A stretch of 64,000 nt of DNA from positions 186,001 to 250,000 of the forward strand of contig NZ_UTBZ01000026.1 in assembly GCF_900580865.1 (NCBI RefSeq), written 5' to 3'. A model generated the notes under the pieces. It saw only the letters and a program-made list of their open reading frames with translations. It did not search any database and was not told where the DNA came from. The DNA is from Pseudomonas viridiflava. Lineage in GTDB: Bacteria > Pseudomonadota > Gammaproteobacteria > Pseudomonadales > Pseudomonadaceae. The translations under genes and the position numbers were made by a program. Below are positions 48,501 through 53,581 of the stretch, one piece after another (within the stretch, counting starts at the first letter, position 1; the number at the start of each line of letters is the position of its first letter).

Positions 48501-48989
48501 CAGCAGTGGGCCGTTGGCGAGGTCGAACGGCAGCAGCGATTGCTCCTCGGCTGCCGCGGCCACGCGCTGTTCGCGCTCGGCGGCCGGCAAGGCGCTGAGG
48601 TCGATGCGCTGGATATCCAGTGGTTGTTGCAGCGGCACTTGCAGGAGGCTGTCGTCGGGCTGCTGCTGGAACACCGTGCGCAGGGTTTCGTGGCGTTCGA
48701 TCAGGCTGGCGAAAGCCTGTTCCAGCGCGGGCTGATTCAGCCGCCCGCTCAGGCGCACCGCGGCCGGCAGGTTGTAGGCGCCGCTCTGCGGATCCAGATG
48801 CCAGAGAAACCACATGCGTTGCTGGGCATAAGACAACGCCTGCCGATCCTCAGCCTCGACACCGGCCGGAATCGGAAACCGCGAAAAATCCACCCCTTCC
48901 CTCTGCAAGGCAGCGAGGAACATCTGGCGTTTTTCCAGGGGCAACCCGATAAACCGGCGAGCGAGTTTCAGGGAGTCTTCTGCATTCAT
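36540..48989 (-). CDS. pvdI: PvdI, three-module pyoverdine NRPS, first peptide synthetase after PvdL
   Basis: 4149 residues: C-A-T-E, C-A-T-E, C-A-T. Landmarks (residue): C1 HHIVSDG 183; A1 TSGSTGRPKG 663, specificity residues DAEDHGTVT (acidic pocket, basic residue such as Lys); T1 GGDS 1066; E 1251; C2 HHILMDG 1721; A2 2190, DGEACGGVT (OHOrn type); T2 GGDS 2574; E 2761; C3 HHILMDG 3230; A3 3703, DILQLGLIW (Gly, classical code); T3 GGHSL 4085, no E. C1 is the L-accepting type, as expected for a chain received from PvdL. Both later C domains carry the YPLSPMQQGMLFHTL motif that follows E domains. The first gene of the pvdI-pvdJ-pvdD operon. Lys versus another basic residue in module 1 is uncertain. 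Confidence 0.93.
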   Translation of the reverse strand: MNAEDSLKLARRFIGLPLEKRQMFLAALQREGVDFSRFPIPAGVEAEDRQALSYAQQRMWFLWHLDPQSGAYNLPAAVRLSGRLNQPALEQAFASLIERHETLRTVFQQQPDDSLLQVPLQQPLDIQRIDLSALPAAEREQRVAAAAEEQSLLPFDLANGPLLRVRLLHLAEQEHVLLLTLHHIVSDGWSMNVLIDEFCRFYDAHDQGQVAELPPMPVQYSDYALWQRRWLEAGEQQRQLDYWLAQMGDEHPVLELPLDRPRPVLPSNRGRRHEHVVDAALVEQLRGVARQHGVTLFMLLLGTFNILLHRYTGQNDLRVGVPIANRNRREIEGLIGFFVNTQVLRVQLDGQTPFADLLSALKETALGAQAHQDLPFERLVEALKLERSLSYNPLFQVMYNHQPEVADVTTLKVGSGLELGVIEWESRSTQFDLSLDTYEKGGQLHAAFTYASDLFDGATIERMARHWTHLLHSIANDPQQRVGEIGLLQAQELEQLTQDWGRHDTVWPSERPVHELFEAQAAQTPDAIALIFDGQQLTYAQLNARANRLARTLLAQGVGPEVLVGVALDRGLELIVAILAVLKAGGAYVPLDPQYPRDRLLCMIEDSASRLLLTQSHLLERLPVPQNVRSLCLDQAETWQSTDESNPQRAVWADNLAYVMFTSGSTGRPKGVGISHGALSKHAFASQHYYALSAADCALQFATFNFDAFGEQLFGPLTCGASVVLRGNEVWDSETLYRNIVEQGITVMDLTTAYWNMIAKEFAAAGPRDYAALRQVHSGGEAMPPEGVQAWRLAGLEHVKLLNTYGPTEATVTATTLDCSDYVFARQPLPLTMPIGQPLPGRHAYLLDADGQPTPIGVVGELLIGGELLARGYFQRADLTAERFIPDPFSTTGARLYRTGDLARFNAQGQIEYVGRVDHQVKIRGFRIELGEVEARLLELDAVKEAVVLAVQGGSSLQLVAYVVPKDTAVVAASSEAQGAAREAIKAQLKDSLPDYMVPTQLLFLDALPLSPNGKLDRKALPAPDASQMQQAFIAPRSELEQKIAAIWQDVLKLEQVGLTDNFFELGGDSIISIQVVSRSRQAGIHFSPRDLFQHQTVQGLASVAQQGNAGVSIDQGPVSGEMPLLPIQQTFFADDIPQRHHWNQAVLLRSHQSLNPEALLQALNALLVQHDALRSRFVEDSKGWRAEVAPVAADPELLWTADCLDADDLQALYAKAQQSLNLQTGPLLRGVLATVADGSQRLLLAVHHLAVDGVSWRILLEDLQQAYQQALQGTSIKLPAKTSSYKAWGEHLQAYAATEAVQAELNFWQQQLAGAALDLPCDNPQGSRQTRHAQVLHSRLDKTFTQQLLQQAPAAYRTQVNDLLLTALARVICRWSGHADTLIQLEGHGREDLFDDIDLTRTVGWFTSLFPVRLTPADSLPGTIKQIKEQLRAIPNKGLGFGVLRYLGDESAQATLKALPLPRITFNYLGQFDGSFDAEEGALFSPAGERAGLEQSLNAPLDNWLGVEGQVYDGELDLRWTFSREQFNEATIARLADEYAAELQALISHCCLPETMGITPSDFPLAHIAQAQLDAIAVPAAGIEDIYPLSPMQQGMLFHTLYEQGTGTYINQLCVDVDGLDPERFRAAWQATMDAHDILRSGFIWQGELQQQLQIIHRRLELPYTLLDWRERADLAQALEDFTAADLARGFDLTEAGLLRVTLIQVADQRHHLIFTNHHILMDGWSSAQMLGEVLQRYAGQQPPRPLSRYADYIQWLQRQDGAVSEAFWLVQLADFHEPTVLAQAAAGGGEVRAERGHLLKHSQLDAARTQRLNEFARQQKVTANTLVQAAWLLLLQRYTGSACVAFGTTVAGRPAELVGIEQQVGLFINTLPVIAGSRPDQSVAAWLAAVQAQNLSLREFEHTPLANIQRWAGQGGESLFDTLLVFENFPISEALQHGTAQGVVFGEVANQDQTHYPLTLGVTLGANLALHMSFDQAHFSVATIERLSAQLLHLLEQFAESAERRLGEIALATAEEHTRQILENQPQAYPVDLAVHQRYGRLAAQQPDRTAVIFDGKHFSYGDIDARANRLAHELVARGVGAEVRVGVALPRSEGLIVALLAVLKAGGAYVPLDTSYPRERLAYLMEDSGLALLLTDSRVTAQLPIADTLTVLELDHLDLSAHSTQAPLVALDPHNLAYVIYTSGSTGNPKGVSVTHGPLAMHCLAIGERYEMRDSDCEFHFMSFAFDGAHERWLTSLTHGGSLLIRDDSLWTPEQTYNAMIEHGVTVVAFPPVYLQQLAEHAERVGNPPNVRIYCFGGDAVPNASFERVKRALNPEYIINGYGPTETVVTPLIWKAGRDEPCGAAYAPIGSRIGDRSAYVLDADLNLLPQGMAGELYLGGSGVARGYLNRPAMTAERFIADPFSRSGGVLYRTGDLVRQRVDGTFDYLERIDNQVKIRGFRIELGEIEASLQALDGVREAVVVAQESAGSKRLVAYVVSDSPREDFAEQLREQLKSTLPAHMVPAYVLRLQRMPLTPNGKLDRKNLPKPDVSQLQQVYVAPQSALEQQLATIWQDVLKLERVGLSDNFFELGGDSIISIQVVSRARQAGLRLTPKDLFQHQTIQALAAVVQTGEPLQLIDQQPVTGATALLPIHQWFFAQPIPDRHHWNQSVMLKPSQTLDAQVLEQALDALVAHHDSLRLDFVEQAYGWSAQYRDVATQAGETVLWQVEVADLAALEVLGNQAQRSLQLSDGSLIRAVLANLADGTQRLLLVVHHLVVDGVSWRILFEDLQSAYRQILSGTAVQLPAKTSAVKAWAEALQDYAASAPLQAELGFWQQQLQGASTELPCDNPHAGRQHNQAQSIRTPLDKTLTRQLLQEAPAAYRTQVNDLLLTALARVMVRWTGDDSVLVQLEGHGREDLFDNVDLTRTVGWFTSVFPARLVPVADLGTSLKQIKEQLRAIPNKGIGFGALAHLGDAAAQQALQVLPKPRLTFNYLGQFDGSFDAGDDALFVPTSESGGEEVNMAGPLGSPLALDGKVFGGELDLSWTFSSEMFNPATIQRLADDYLQELTALIAHCCDSANRGVTPSDFPLATLTHAQLDVLVQQPQSVDDIYPLSPMQQGMLFHTLLEQGGGDYINQMRLDVDGVDPQRFRAAWQAVVDAHDILRTGFFWQGDLQQPVQVVQRHLDVPFRILDWTAQGDLDAALQTLADMERAQGLDLTAAPLMRLVLVRTAADRHHLIYTNHHILMDGWSSAQLLGEVLQHYSGEAVARPSGRYRDYIGWLQRQDASAAEAFWLEQLRELDEPVRLTQVFAAPTQDVEPHAYAQHRVQLDVAQTRRLSDFARDAKVTVNTLVQAAWLLLLQRYSGKSCVAFGATVSGRPADLLGVEQQIGLFINTLPVIASPRPEQRLGDWLHCVQAQNLALREFEHTALFDIQRWAGLGGEALFDNILVFENYPISEALEQSSPQGLRFGAVDNLEQTNYPLTLSVSLGAELAVQFSYQCAQFAPASVEQMGLHLQRLMLQMIDGSERALGELSLLDAAETNQQLLAWNASAAAWPEERCIHRLIETRASQTPEATALVFGAQRLTYAELNAQANRLAHRLIEQGVGADRLVGIALERGVEMIVGLLAILKAGGAYVPLDPQYPSDRLAHMIEDSGLQLLLTQASLLQVLPIPAGVQTLLPGSLDEPISAAQAANPQVPVDGNNLSYAIYTSGSTGKPKGVMVRHAALVNFVASMAREPGLVATDRVLSLTTFSFDIFGLELYGALFSGACVVLVDKQSAHDPEALLQIIDQQQVSVVQATPSTWRMLLDHPHAARLAGRKCLCGGEALAEDLAARLLDVAGQVWNLYGPTETTIWSAAYQLTAEQRQPYLGGPIANTTLHILGEHFAPNPAGVIGELLIGGDGLARGYHERPALTAERFLPDPFGNGARLYRTGDLARYRADGVIEYLGRVDHQVKIRGFRIELGEIEACLLAQAAIREAAVVAQEGPGGLQLVAYLIAANPQDADSAVLRDTLKSALAPLLPDYMIPAHWMLLERFPLTPNGKLDRKALPLPDANQLLRAYVAPDGALEHSVAAIWQDVLKLERVGRDDNFFELGGHSLLATQATARLQLEQGAAVPLDLLFRTASLREYAEQLAVHLTPHSSEDLSEMHDFLADLETL

Positions 48990-49044
48990 TTCTTGGCATC
49001 CGGATCAGTAGGCAGGCAGCACAAAGGCACGTCGTCCCTATAAA

Positions 49045-49067
49045 ACGAATGCAGACCGGAAAAATTA
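49045..49067 (-). promoter_or_regulatory. Probable PvdS box for pvdI-pvdJ-pvdD
   Basis: Minus strand GCTAATT, 15-base spacer, CGT. The -35 element TAATT (49067-49063) has one change from TAAAT and the spacer is one base short of the exact boxes in this window. It ends 55 bases before the pvdI start, the distance expected for a promoter. Confidence 0.6.
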
Positions 49068-49131
49068 GCGATTGAGAACAACTATCAGGCGAGAGGTAGA
49101 GCGGGGATTTTTTTGTCACCACAATTCAAAG

Positions 49132-49221
49132 GTGGGAGCGAGCCTGCTCGCGAAAGCGGTATGGCAAGCAATGAAAATGTCGACTGTTACGACGCTTTCG
49201 CGAGCAGGCTCGCTCCCACAG
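49132..49221. repeat. Inverted pair of REP elements
   Basis: GGTGGGAGCGAGCCTGCTCG at 49132-49155 and the inverse at 49193-49221. They separate pvdI from the end of the thioesterase gene. Confidence 0.9.
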
Positions 49222-49233
49222 GTTATGCGGTGT

Positions 49234-49968
49234 TCAAGCGGTGGCGGCCACGGCGTGGCGGCGGTGATGAACTTCGAGCTGATCCTTGATCACCTTGAGC
49301 ACTTTTGCCTCGTGCTCATGAATGAAAAAGTGCCCGCCAGCGAGCATGTCCACCGAGAAGCTGCCCGAGGTTTCCTTGCTCCAGCCAATCAATTGCTCGG
49401 TAGTGGCGCGGTCAGCCTTGCCGCCGAGCACATGCACCGGGCAATTGAGCAACGGCCGTTGCAGCGGCTCGAATTTGCCGCACAGCAGGAAATCGGCGCG
49501 CAGGATCGGCAGGGTCAGGCTCATCAACTCGTCATTGGCCAGCACTTCTTCACTGGTGCCATTGAGCGTGCGCAGTTGATCGATCAGCTCGGCATCGGTC
49601 TTGGCGATGGCAAATCCGCGATCGTAGTCGGCCCGCTGGGTCGGCGCGGCAGTGCCGGAAGCGAACAGTGCTACTGGCTCCGCGCAACCCAGCGCACGCA
49701 GCGCATGGGCAATTTCACACGCCAGCAACGCACCCAGGCTATGCCCGAACAACGCATAAGGCGTCTTCAATGTGGGTTGCAACTCCTTGGCCAATTGCAT
49801 CGCCAAGGCGCGCATGTCGGTCTGCAGCGGCTCGTCAAATCGCGCCCCACGCCCCGGCAATTCAACCGGTTTGAGTTGCAGCCACTGCGGCAACTTCGGC
49901 CGCCAGCGGCTATAGACCATCGCACTGGCACCTGAATAAGGCAGGCACAGCAGAGTCAGCTGGGTCAC
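49234..49968 (-). CDS. pvdG: Type II thioesterase of the pyoverdine pathway (PvdG-like)
   Basis: 244 residues. Alpha/beta hydrolase of the GrsT/PvdG class: N-terminal LLCLPYSGASAMVYSRWRP, VELPGRGARFDEP, nucleophile motif YALFGHSLGALLACEIA, and a late GGHFFIHEHE with the catalytic His. Type II thioesterases remove wrong or stalled acyl groups from NRPS carrier domains. GTG at 49968 is preferred as start because GAGGG lies at the right distance and homologous proteins begin at this point; ATG at 50022 would fall inside the promoter. It has its own PvdS box, divergent from the cupin gene. It may serve as the only thioesterase for these synthetases, since PvdD has none. Confidence 0.88.
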   Translation of the reverse strand: MTQLTLLCLPYSGASAMVYSRWRPKLPQWLQLKPVELPGRGARFDEPLQTDMRALAMQLAKELQPTLKTPYALFGHSLGALLACEIAHALRALGCAEPVALFASGTAAPTQRADYDRGFAIAKTDAELIDQLRTLNGTSEEVLANDELMSLTLPILRADFLLCGKFEPLQRPLLNCPVHVLGGKADRATTEQLIGWSKETSGSFSVDMLAGGHFFIHEHEAKVLKVIKDQLEVHHRRHAVAATA

Positions 49969-50004
49969 CACACGTCCCTCAAAAAAATTCGTCTGTAGAG
50001 AGAA

Positions 50005-50028
50005 ACGGATCGCCGCCCACACAAATTA
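50005..50028 (-). promoter_or_regulatory. PvdS box for the thioesterase gene
   Basis: Minus strand CTAATT: TAATT (50028-50024), 16-base spacer, CGT (50007-50005). One mismatch, exact spacing. It is 37 bases upstream of the GTG start. Confidence 0.65.
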
Positions 50029-50038
50029 GTCGCCGCGC

Positions 50039-50064
50039 GCTAAATCCCCTCTACAGGCGCTCGT
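50039..50064 (+). promoter_or_regulatory. PvdS box for the SCP2-cupin gene
   Basis: GCTAAAT (50039-50045), 16-base spacer, CGT (50062-50064). Exact consensus, 38 bases before the GTG start. Confidence 0.8.
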
Positions 50065-50101
50065 TAACTGTTCAGACCAAAACCAATAACGAGGATTCAC
50101 C

Positions 50102-51238
50102 GTGGACTTGCAGAGCATTCTGGGCAAGCTGTTCGCCAACGCCGGTGCCGTCGGCATCGAAGGTGTTTTCCAATTCGTCTTTGGCCCGCAACAGGCCTAT
50201 TGGTCCGAGGTCAAGGCCAGCAGCCGCACCGAGGCCGGGCGCCACGCCAGTCCGGACGTGACCATCGAAGTCGCGCAACAGGATTTTCTCGGGATCATGA
50301 CCGGCGTGGCCAACGTCGAGGAACTGTTCGCCAGCGGTCGCCTGAAAATCGGCGGCAACATGGGCCTGGCGACGCTGCTGCCACAGATCATTGACCACGC
50401 GCGCAACGGTGGCGGCGCCGTGGCGGAAAAGGTCGACATGAACAAACGCTACCCGACACCGCCACGCTTCAGCGAAAAGCTCACCGCCAGCCTGCCGACC
50501 CAGTTCAACGTCGAACGGCGTGCCCGCGATGAACTGTCAGTGACTGAATTCAGAAGCCGTTATCTGCCCCACGGCGTGCCCGTGGTGATCAGCAATGCGC
50601 TGCACGACTGGCCGCTGTTCAAGCTCAGCCGCGAAGAATCGCTGGTGCACTTCGCCGAACTGCAAGGCATCACTCGCCACGGTGATTACGTGAAGAAAAC
50701 CTTCTCCACCGAACGGGATTTCCGCTCGACGTCGATGGCCGACTTCATCGCCTCGCTCGACAGCCCGGCCGTCAAAGGTGCGGACGGTGAACCGCCCGCC
50801 TACATGGGCAACAACATTTTGCCGGCCGCGTTGATGCAGCAGATCAAATACCCGGCTTACTTCGATGCGTCGCTGTTTATCCCGCCGCGGATCTGGATCG
50901 GCCCCAAAGGCACGCTGACGCCGCTGCACCGTGATGACACCGATAACCTGTTCGCGCAGGTCTGGGGGCAGAAGACATTCACCCTCGCCGCCCCGCATCA
51001 CCGTGAGGCGCTGGGCACCTGGTCAACGGCGCCCGAGGGCGGACTGGACGGTTGCGACTTCAACCCGGATGCGCCGGATTATCAGCGCTTCCCCAAGGCG
51101 CGTGACGTGACGTTCCTGCGGGTGACGCTGGAGGCTGGGGACTTGCTGTTTTTGCCGGAGGGCTGGTTCCATCAGGTGGAGTCGGTGTCGACCTCGTTGT
51201 CAGTGAACTTCTGGGTGAACTCGGGACGCGGCTGGTAA
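50102..51238 (+). CDS. SCP2 domain fused to a JmjC-like cupin Fe(II)/2-oxoglutarate oxygenase, pyoverdine regulon
   Basis: 378 residues from GTG 50102 (ACGAGGA upstream). Residues about 15-110 look like an SCP2 lipid-carrier domain (TIEVAQQDFLGIMTGVANVE, GRLKIGGNMGLATLL). Residues about 140-378 form a cupin_8/JmjC-like domain with the iron triad in TPLHRDDTDNLFAQVWGQK (His, Asp) and LPEGWFHQVESV (distal His). Such enzymes hydroxylate amino acid side chains. The exact PvdS box and the position between pvdG and the end of the locus argue for a tailoring step in pyoverdine synthesis. It is not of the SyrP/TauD type used for beta-hydroxyaspartate. No A domain here has an Asp or His code, so the substrate is unclear; a PvdL-bound residue or regulatory role is possible. 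Confidence 0.82.
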   Translation: MDLQSILGKLFANAGAVGIEGVFQFVFGPQQAYWSEVKASSRTEAGRHASPDVTIEVAQQDFLGIMTGVANVEELFASGRLKIGGNMGLATLLPQIIDHARNGGGAVAEKVDMNKRYPTPPRFSEKLTASLPTQFNVERRARDELSVTEFRSRYLPHGVPVVISNALHDWPLFKLSREESLVHFAELQGITRHGDYVKKTFSTERDFRSTSMADFIASLDSPAVKGADGEPPAYMGNNILPAALMQQIKYPAYFDASLFIPPRIWIGPKGTLTPLHRDDTDNLFAQVWGQKTFTLAAPHHREALGTWSTAPEGGLDGCDFNPDAPDYQRFPKARDVTFLRVTLEAGDLLFLPEGWFHQVESVSTSLSVNFWVNSGRGW

Positions 51239-51250
51239 CACTGCAAATCC

Positions 51251-51341
51251 TGTGCGAGCGAGCCTGCTCGCGAAAGCGGTCTTTCATTCAACATTGATGT
51301 CGACTGATCTGACGCATTCGCGAGCAAGCTCGCTCCCACAA
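51251..51341. repeat. Inverted pair of REP elements
   Basis: TGTGCGAGCGAGCCTGCTCG at 51251 and the inverse ending at 51341. They lie between the converging cupin and MFS genes. Confidence 0.9.
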
Positions 51342-51349
51342 TGGAAATT

Positions 51350-52522
51350 TCATTTCAGATGGCGGTAACTCTGTATTGCAGAACCCAGTACCACCGCCCC
51401 GGCCGCAATCGCCAGCCAGAACCCGCTGCGCGCACCAAAGGCATCGACCAGCGCTCCAGAGCCTGCCGCGCCGATCGCCACGCCAATACTGAGCCCCGTC
51501 ACCAGCCAGGTCAGGCCTTCGGTGAGTTTGGCCGGCGGTACGATGCGCTCGATCAGAGCCATCGCCACAATCAGCGTCGGCGCAAAAAACAGCCCGGCGA
51601 TGAACACCGCCAGCGACAAGCCGAGAATATTGCTCGCCAGCAACAGCGGTAAGGTCGTCACTGCCGTCGCGACCCCGCCGTACAAAAACAACCGTGGCAA
51701 CGGCAATTTCGAACGCATCGCACCGAAAGCGATCCCGGCCAGGCACGAACCGATGGCGTACACCGACAAGACGATGCTGGCGGCGGCGGGTTGTCCCTGC
51801 TGCTGGGCAAAAGCAACGCTGACCACATCGATCACGCCGACGATGATGCCCATGGCAATCATCAGCGCCAGCAGTAACTGAATGTCGGTCGAACGAATAA
51901 TCGAACCCTGATGATGCGACTCATGCGGATGCACCGCGGGCTCGGTGCTGCGCTGGGCGACAAACGCCGTCACGCCAATCGCCAGCGCCAACAACGCCGC
52001 CAGCGGCCCGGCTTCGGGAAACACCGCCACGCACAAACCCACTGACAGCGGCGGGCCGACGATGAAACAAACTTCATCAAGCACCGACTCCAGCGCATAC
52101 GCGGTCTGCAATTGCGGTTGGCCGCGATAGATTTCCGTCCAGCGTGCGCGCACCATCGCCGACATGCTTGGCATGCACCCGGCCAGCGCGGCGAACACAA
52201 ACAACGTCCAGGTCGGCGCCTGCAAACGGGTGCAGAGCAGCAACATCAACAGCGCCCCGCCGCCGATCAACGCCGATACCGGGAGAATTTTTCGCTGGCC
52301 ATAGCGGTCAACCAGCCGCGATACCTGTGGCGCGCAAAACGCCGTGGCCAAGGCAAACGTCGCCGCCACCGCACCGGCCAACGCATAGCCACCCTTCAAC
52401 TGAGACAGCATGGTGATCACGCCGATACCGGTCATGGAGATCGGCATGCGCGCGATCATCCCGGCCAGCACAAAATTGCGTGCGCCGGGGGCGGTGAATA
52501 ACTCGCGGTAGGGGTTTGCCAT
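51350..52522 (-). CDS. Major facilitator superfamily transporter
   Basis: 390 residues with about 12 hydrophobic helices. The loop 2-3 MFS motif is visible as SRLVDRYGQRK near residue 68, and a longer hydrophilic loop (STEPAVHPHESHH) divides the two halves near residue 196. Substrate cannot be told. Start at ATG 52522 (MANPYRELF) has GAGG upstream and begins close to the first helix; ATG 52558 adds 12 residues. No PvdS box is seen, so membership of the pyoverdine regulon is not supported. Confidence 0.85.
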   Translation of the reverse strand: MANPYRELFTAPGARNFVLAGMIARMPISMTGIGVITMLSQLKGGYALAGAVAATFALATAFCAPQVSRLVDRYGQRKILPVSALIGGGALLMLLLCTRLQAPTWTLFVFAALAGCMPSMSAMVRARWTEIYRGQPQLQTAYALESVLDEVCFIVGPPLSVGLCVAVFPEAGPLAALLALAIGVTAFVAQRSTEPAVHPHESHHQGSIIRSTDIQLLLALMIAMGIIVGVIDVVSVAFAQQQGQPAAASIVLSVYAIGSCLAGIAFGAMRSKLPLPRLFLYGGVATAVTTLPLLLASNILGLSLAVFIAGLFFAPTLIVAMALIERIVPPAKLTEGLTWLVTGLSIGVAIGAAGSGALVDAFGARSGFWLAIAAGAVVLGSAIQSYRHLK

Positions 52523-52608
52523 GGACTGCAGCCTCATCAAGGGCCGCCAAGTTGCCATAGCGCCGCGAGGCGTGGAAGCGAGGAATTGTTGGTGGAATGT
52601 GAAGGCCC

Positions 52609-52687
52609 TTTCGCGAGCAGGCTCGCTCCCACACTGAATCAGCGGTGTACCAAATTACCTGTGGGAGCGAGCCTGCTCGCGAAAGCG
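52609..52687. repeat. Inverted pair of REP elements
   Basis: TTTCGCGAGCAGGCTCGCTC at 52609-52632 and the inverse at 52660-52687. They sit between the divergent MFS and SDR genes; the rest of 52523-52780 shows nothing else. Confidence 0.9.
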
Positions 52688-52780
52688 TCTACGAAATCAC
52701 CGCAGCCCTTTCTGCCGAATGAACTCTCACTGTTTGCAACCGGTCAGCTAAGTAAGCCCTCACTCAAGGCGCGCCATTGC

Positions 52781-53581
52781 ATGCACATCTCGCTCACCGG
52801 ACAAGTAGCCCTGATCACCGGCGCCAGCTCCGGCATCGGCCACGCCGCCGCCAAAGCCCTCGCCGCAGCCGGCGCCGCAGTTGTCATCAACTACAACCGC
52901 CAGGCCGAACCTGCCGAAGCATTGGCCCGGCAAATCATCGCTGACGGTGGACAAGCCATCGCCATCGGCGCCGATGTCTCGAAGGAAGACGAGGTTGAAC
53001 GTCTGTTCGCCGAAACCCTCGATGCCTTCGGTTCGCTGGACATTCTGGTGGCCAACTCGGGTCTGCAAAAAGACGCCGCTGCTGTGGATATGTCGCTGGA
53101 CGACTGGAACGCGGTGATCGGCGTCAACCTCACCGGGCAGTTCCTCTGCGCCCGCGCCGCCCTGCGGATTTTCAATCGTCAAGGCATTCGTGAAGGCGTG
53201 TCCCGCGCGGCCGGCAAGATCATCCACATGAGTTCGGTGCACCAGCGCATTCCCTGGGCCGGGCATGTCAATTACGCCGCCTCCAAGGGCGGCGTCGATC
53301 AGTTGATGCAGACCCTCGCGCAGGAGGTCAGCCATCAACGCATTCGCATCAACGGCATCGCGCCGGGAGCGATTCGCACGGCAATCAATAAAGACGCCAC
53401 CGAAGGCGCGGCCGGCGAAAAGCTGCTTGAACTGATTCCCTACGGGCGCATCGGCGATGCTGAAGACGTCGCCAACGCGGTGGTCTTTCTCGCCTCCGAT
53501 GCCTCCGATTACATCGTCGGCACCACCCTGTTCATCGACGGCGGCATGAGCCTCTATCCGGAGTTTCGCGGCAATGGCTGA
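52781..53581 (+). CDS. Short-chain dehydrogenase, glucose 1-dehydrogenase-like
   Basis: 266 residues. Classical SDR: cofactor motif TGASSGIGHAAA (residues 13-24), NSG in LVANSGLQKD, catalytic Ser in IIHMSSVHQ and YAASK (Tyr/Lys), C-terminal DGGMSLYPEF resembling glucose 1-dehydrogenases. Start ATG 52781 begins just ahead of the first beta strand; the open frame upstream to 52586 reads through REP sequence and is not coding. Its stop overlaps the next gene by 8 bases (ATGGCTGA at 53574-53581). Coupling to a GH15 hydrolase suggests oxidation of a sugar released by that enzyme. Confidence 0.88.
   Translation: MHISLTGQVALITGASSGIGHAAAKALAAAGAAVVINYNRQAEPAEALARQIIADGGQAIAIGADVSKEDEVERLFAETLDAFGSLDILVANSGLQKDAAAVDMSLDDWNAVIGVNLTGQFLCARAALRIFNRQGIREGVSRAAGKIIHMSSVHQRIPWAGHVNYAASKGGVDQLMQTLAQEVSHQRIRINGIAPGAIRTAINKDATEGAAGEKLLELIPYGRIGDAEDVANAVVFLASDASDYIVGTTLFIDGGMSLYPEFRGNG

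Noticed and set aside
50102..51238. SyrP-type aspartyl hydroxylase
   Set aside because: The protein is SCP2 plus cupin_8, not a TauD/SyrP fold, and no Asp-specific A domain is in the window.
52749..52772. TAAGT-N16-CGC upstream of the SDR gene as a PvdS box
   Set aside because: Two mismatches, one in the invariant CGT, and the gene has no link to siderophore synthesis.
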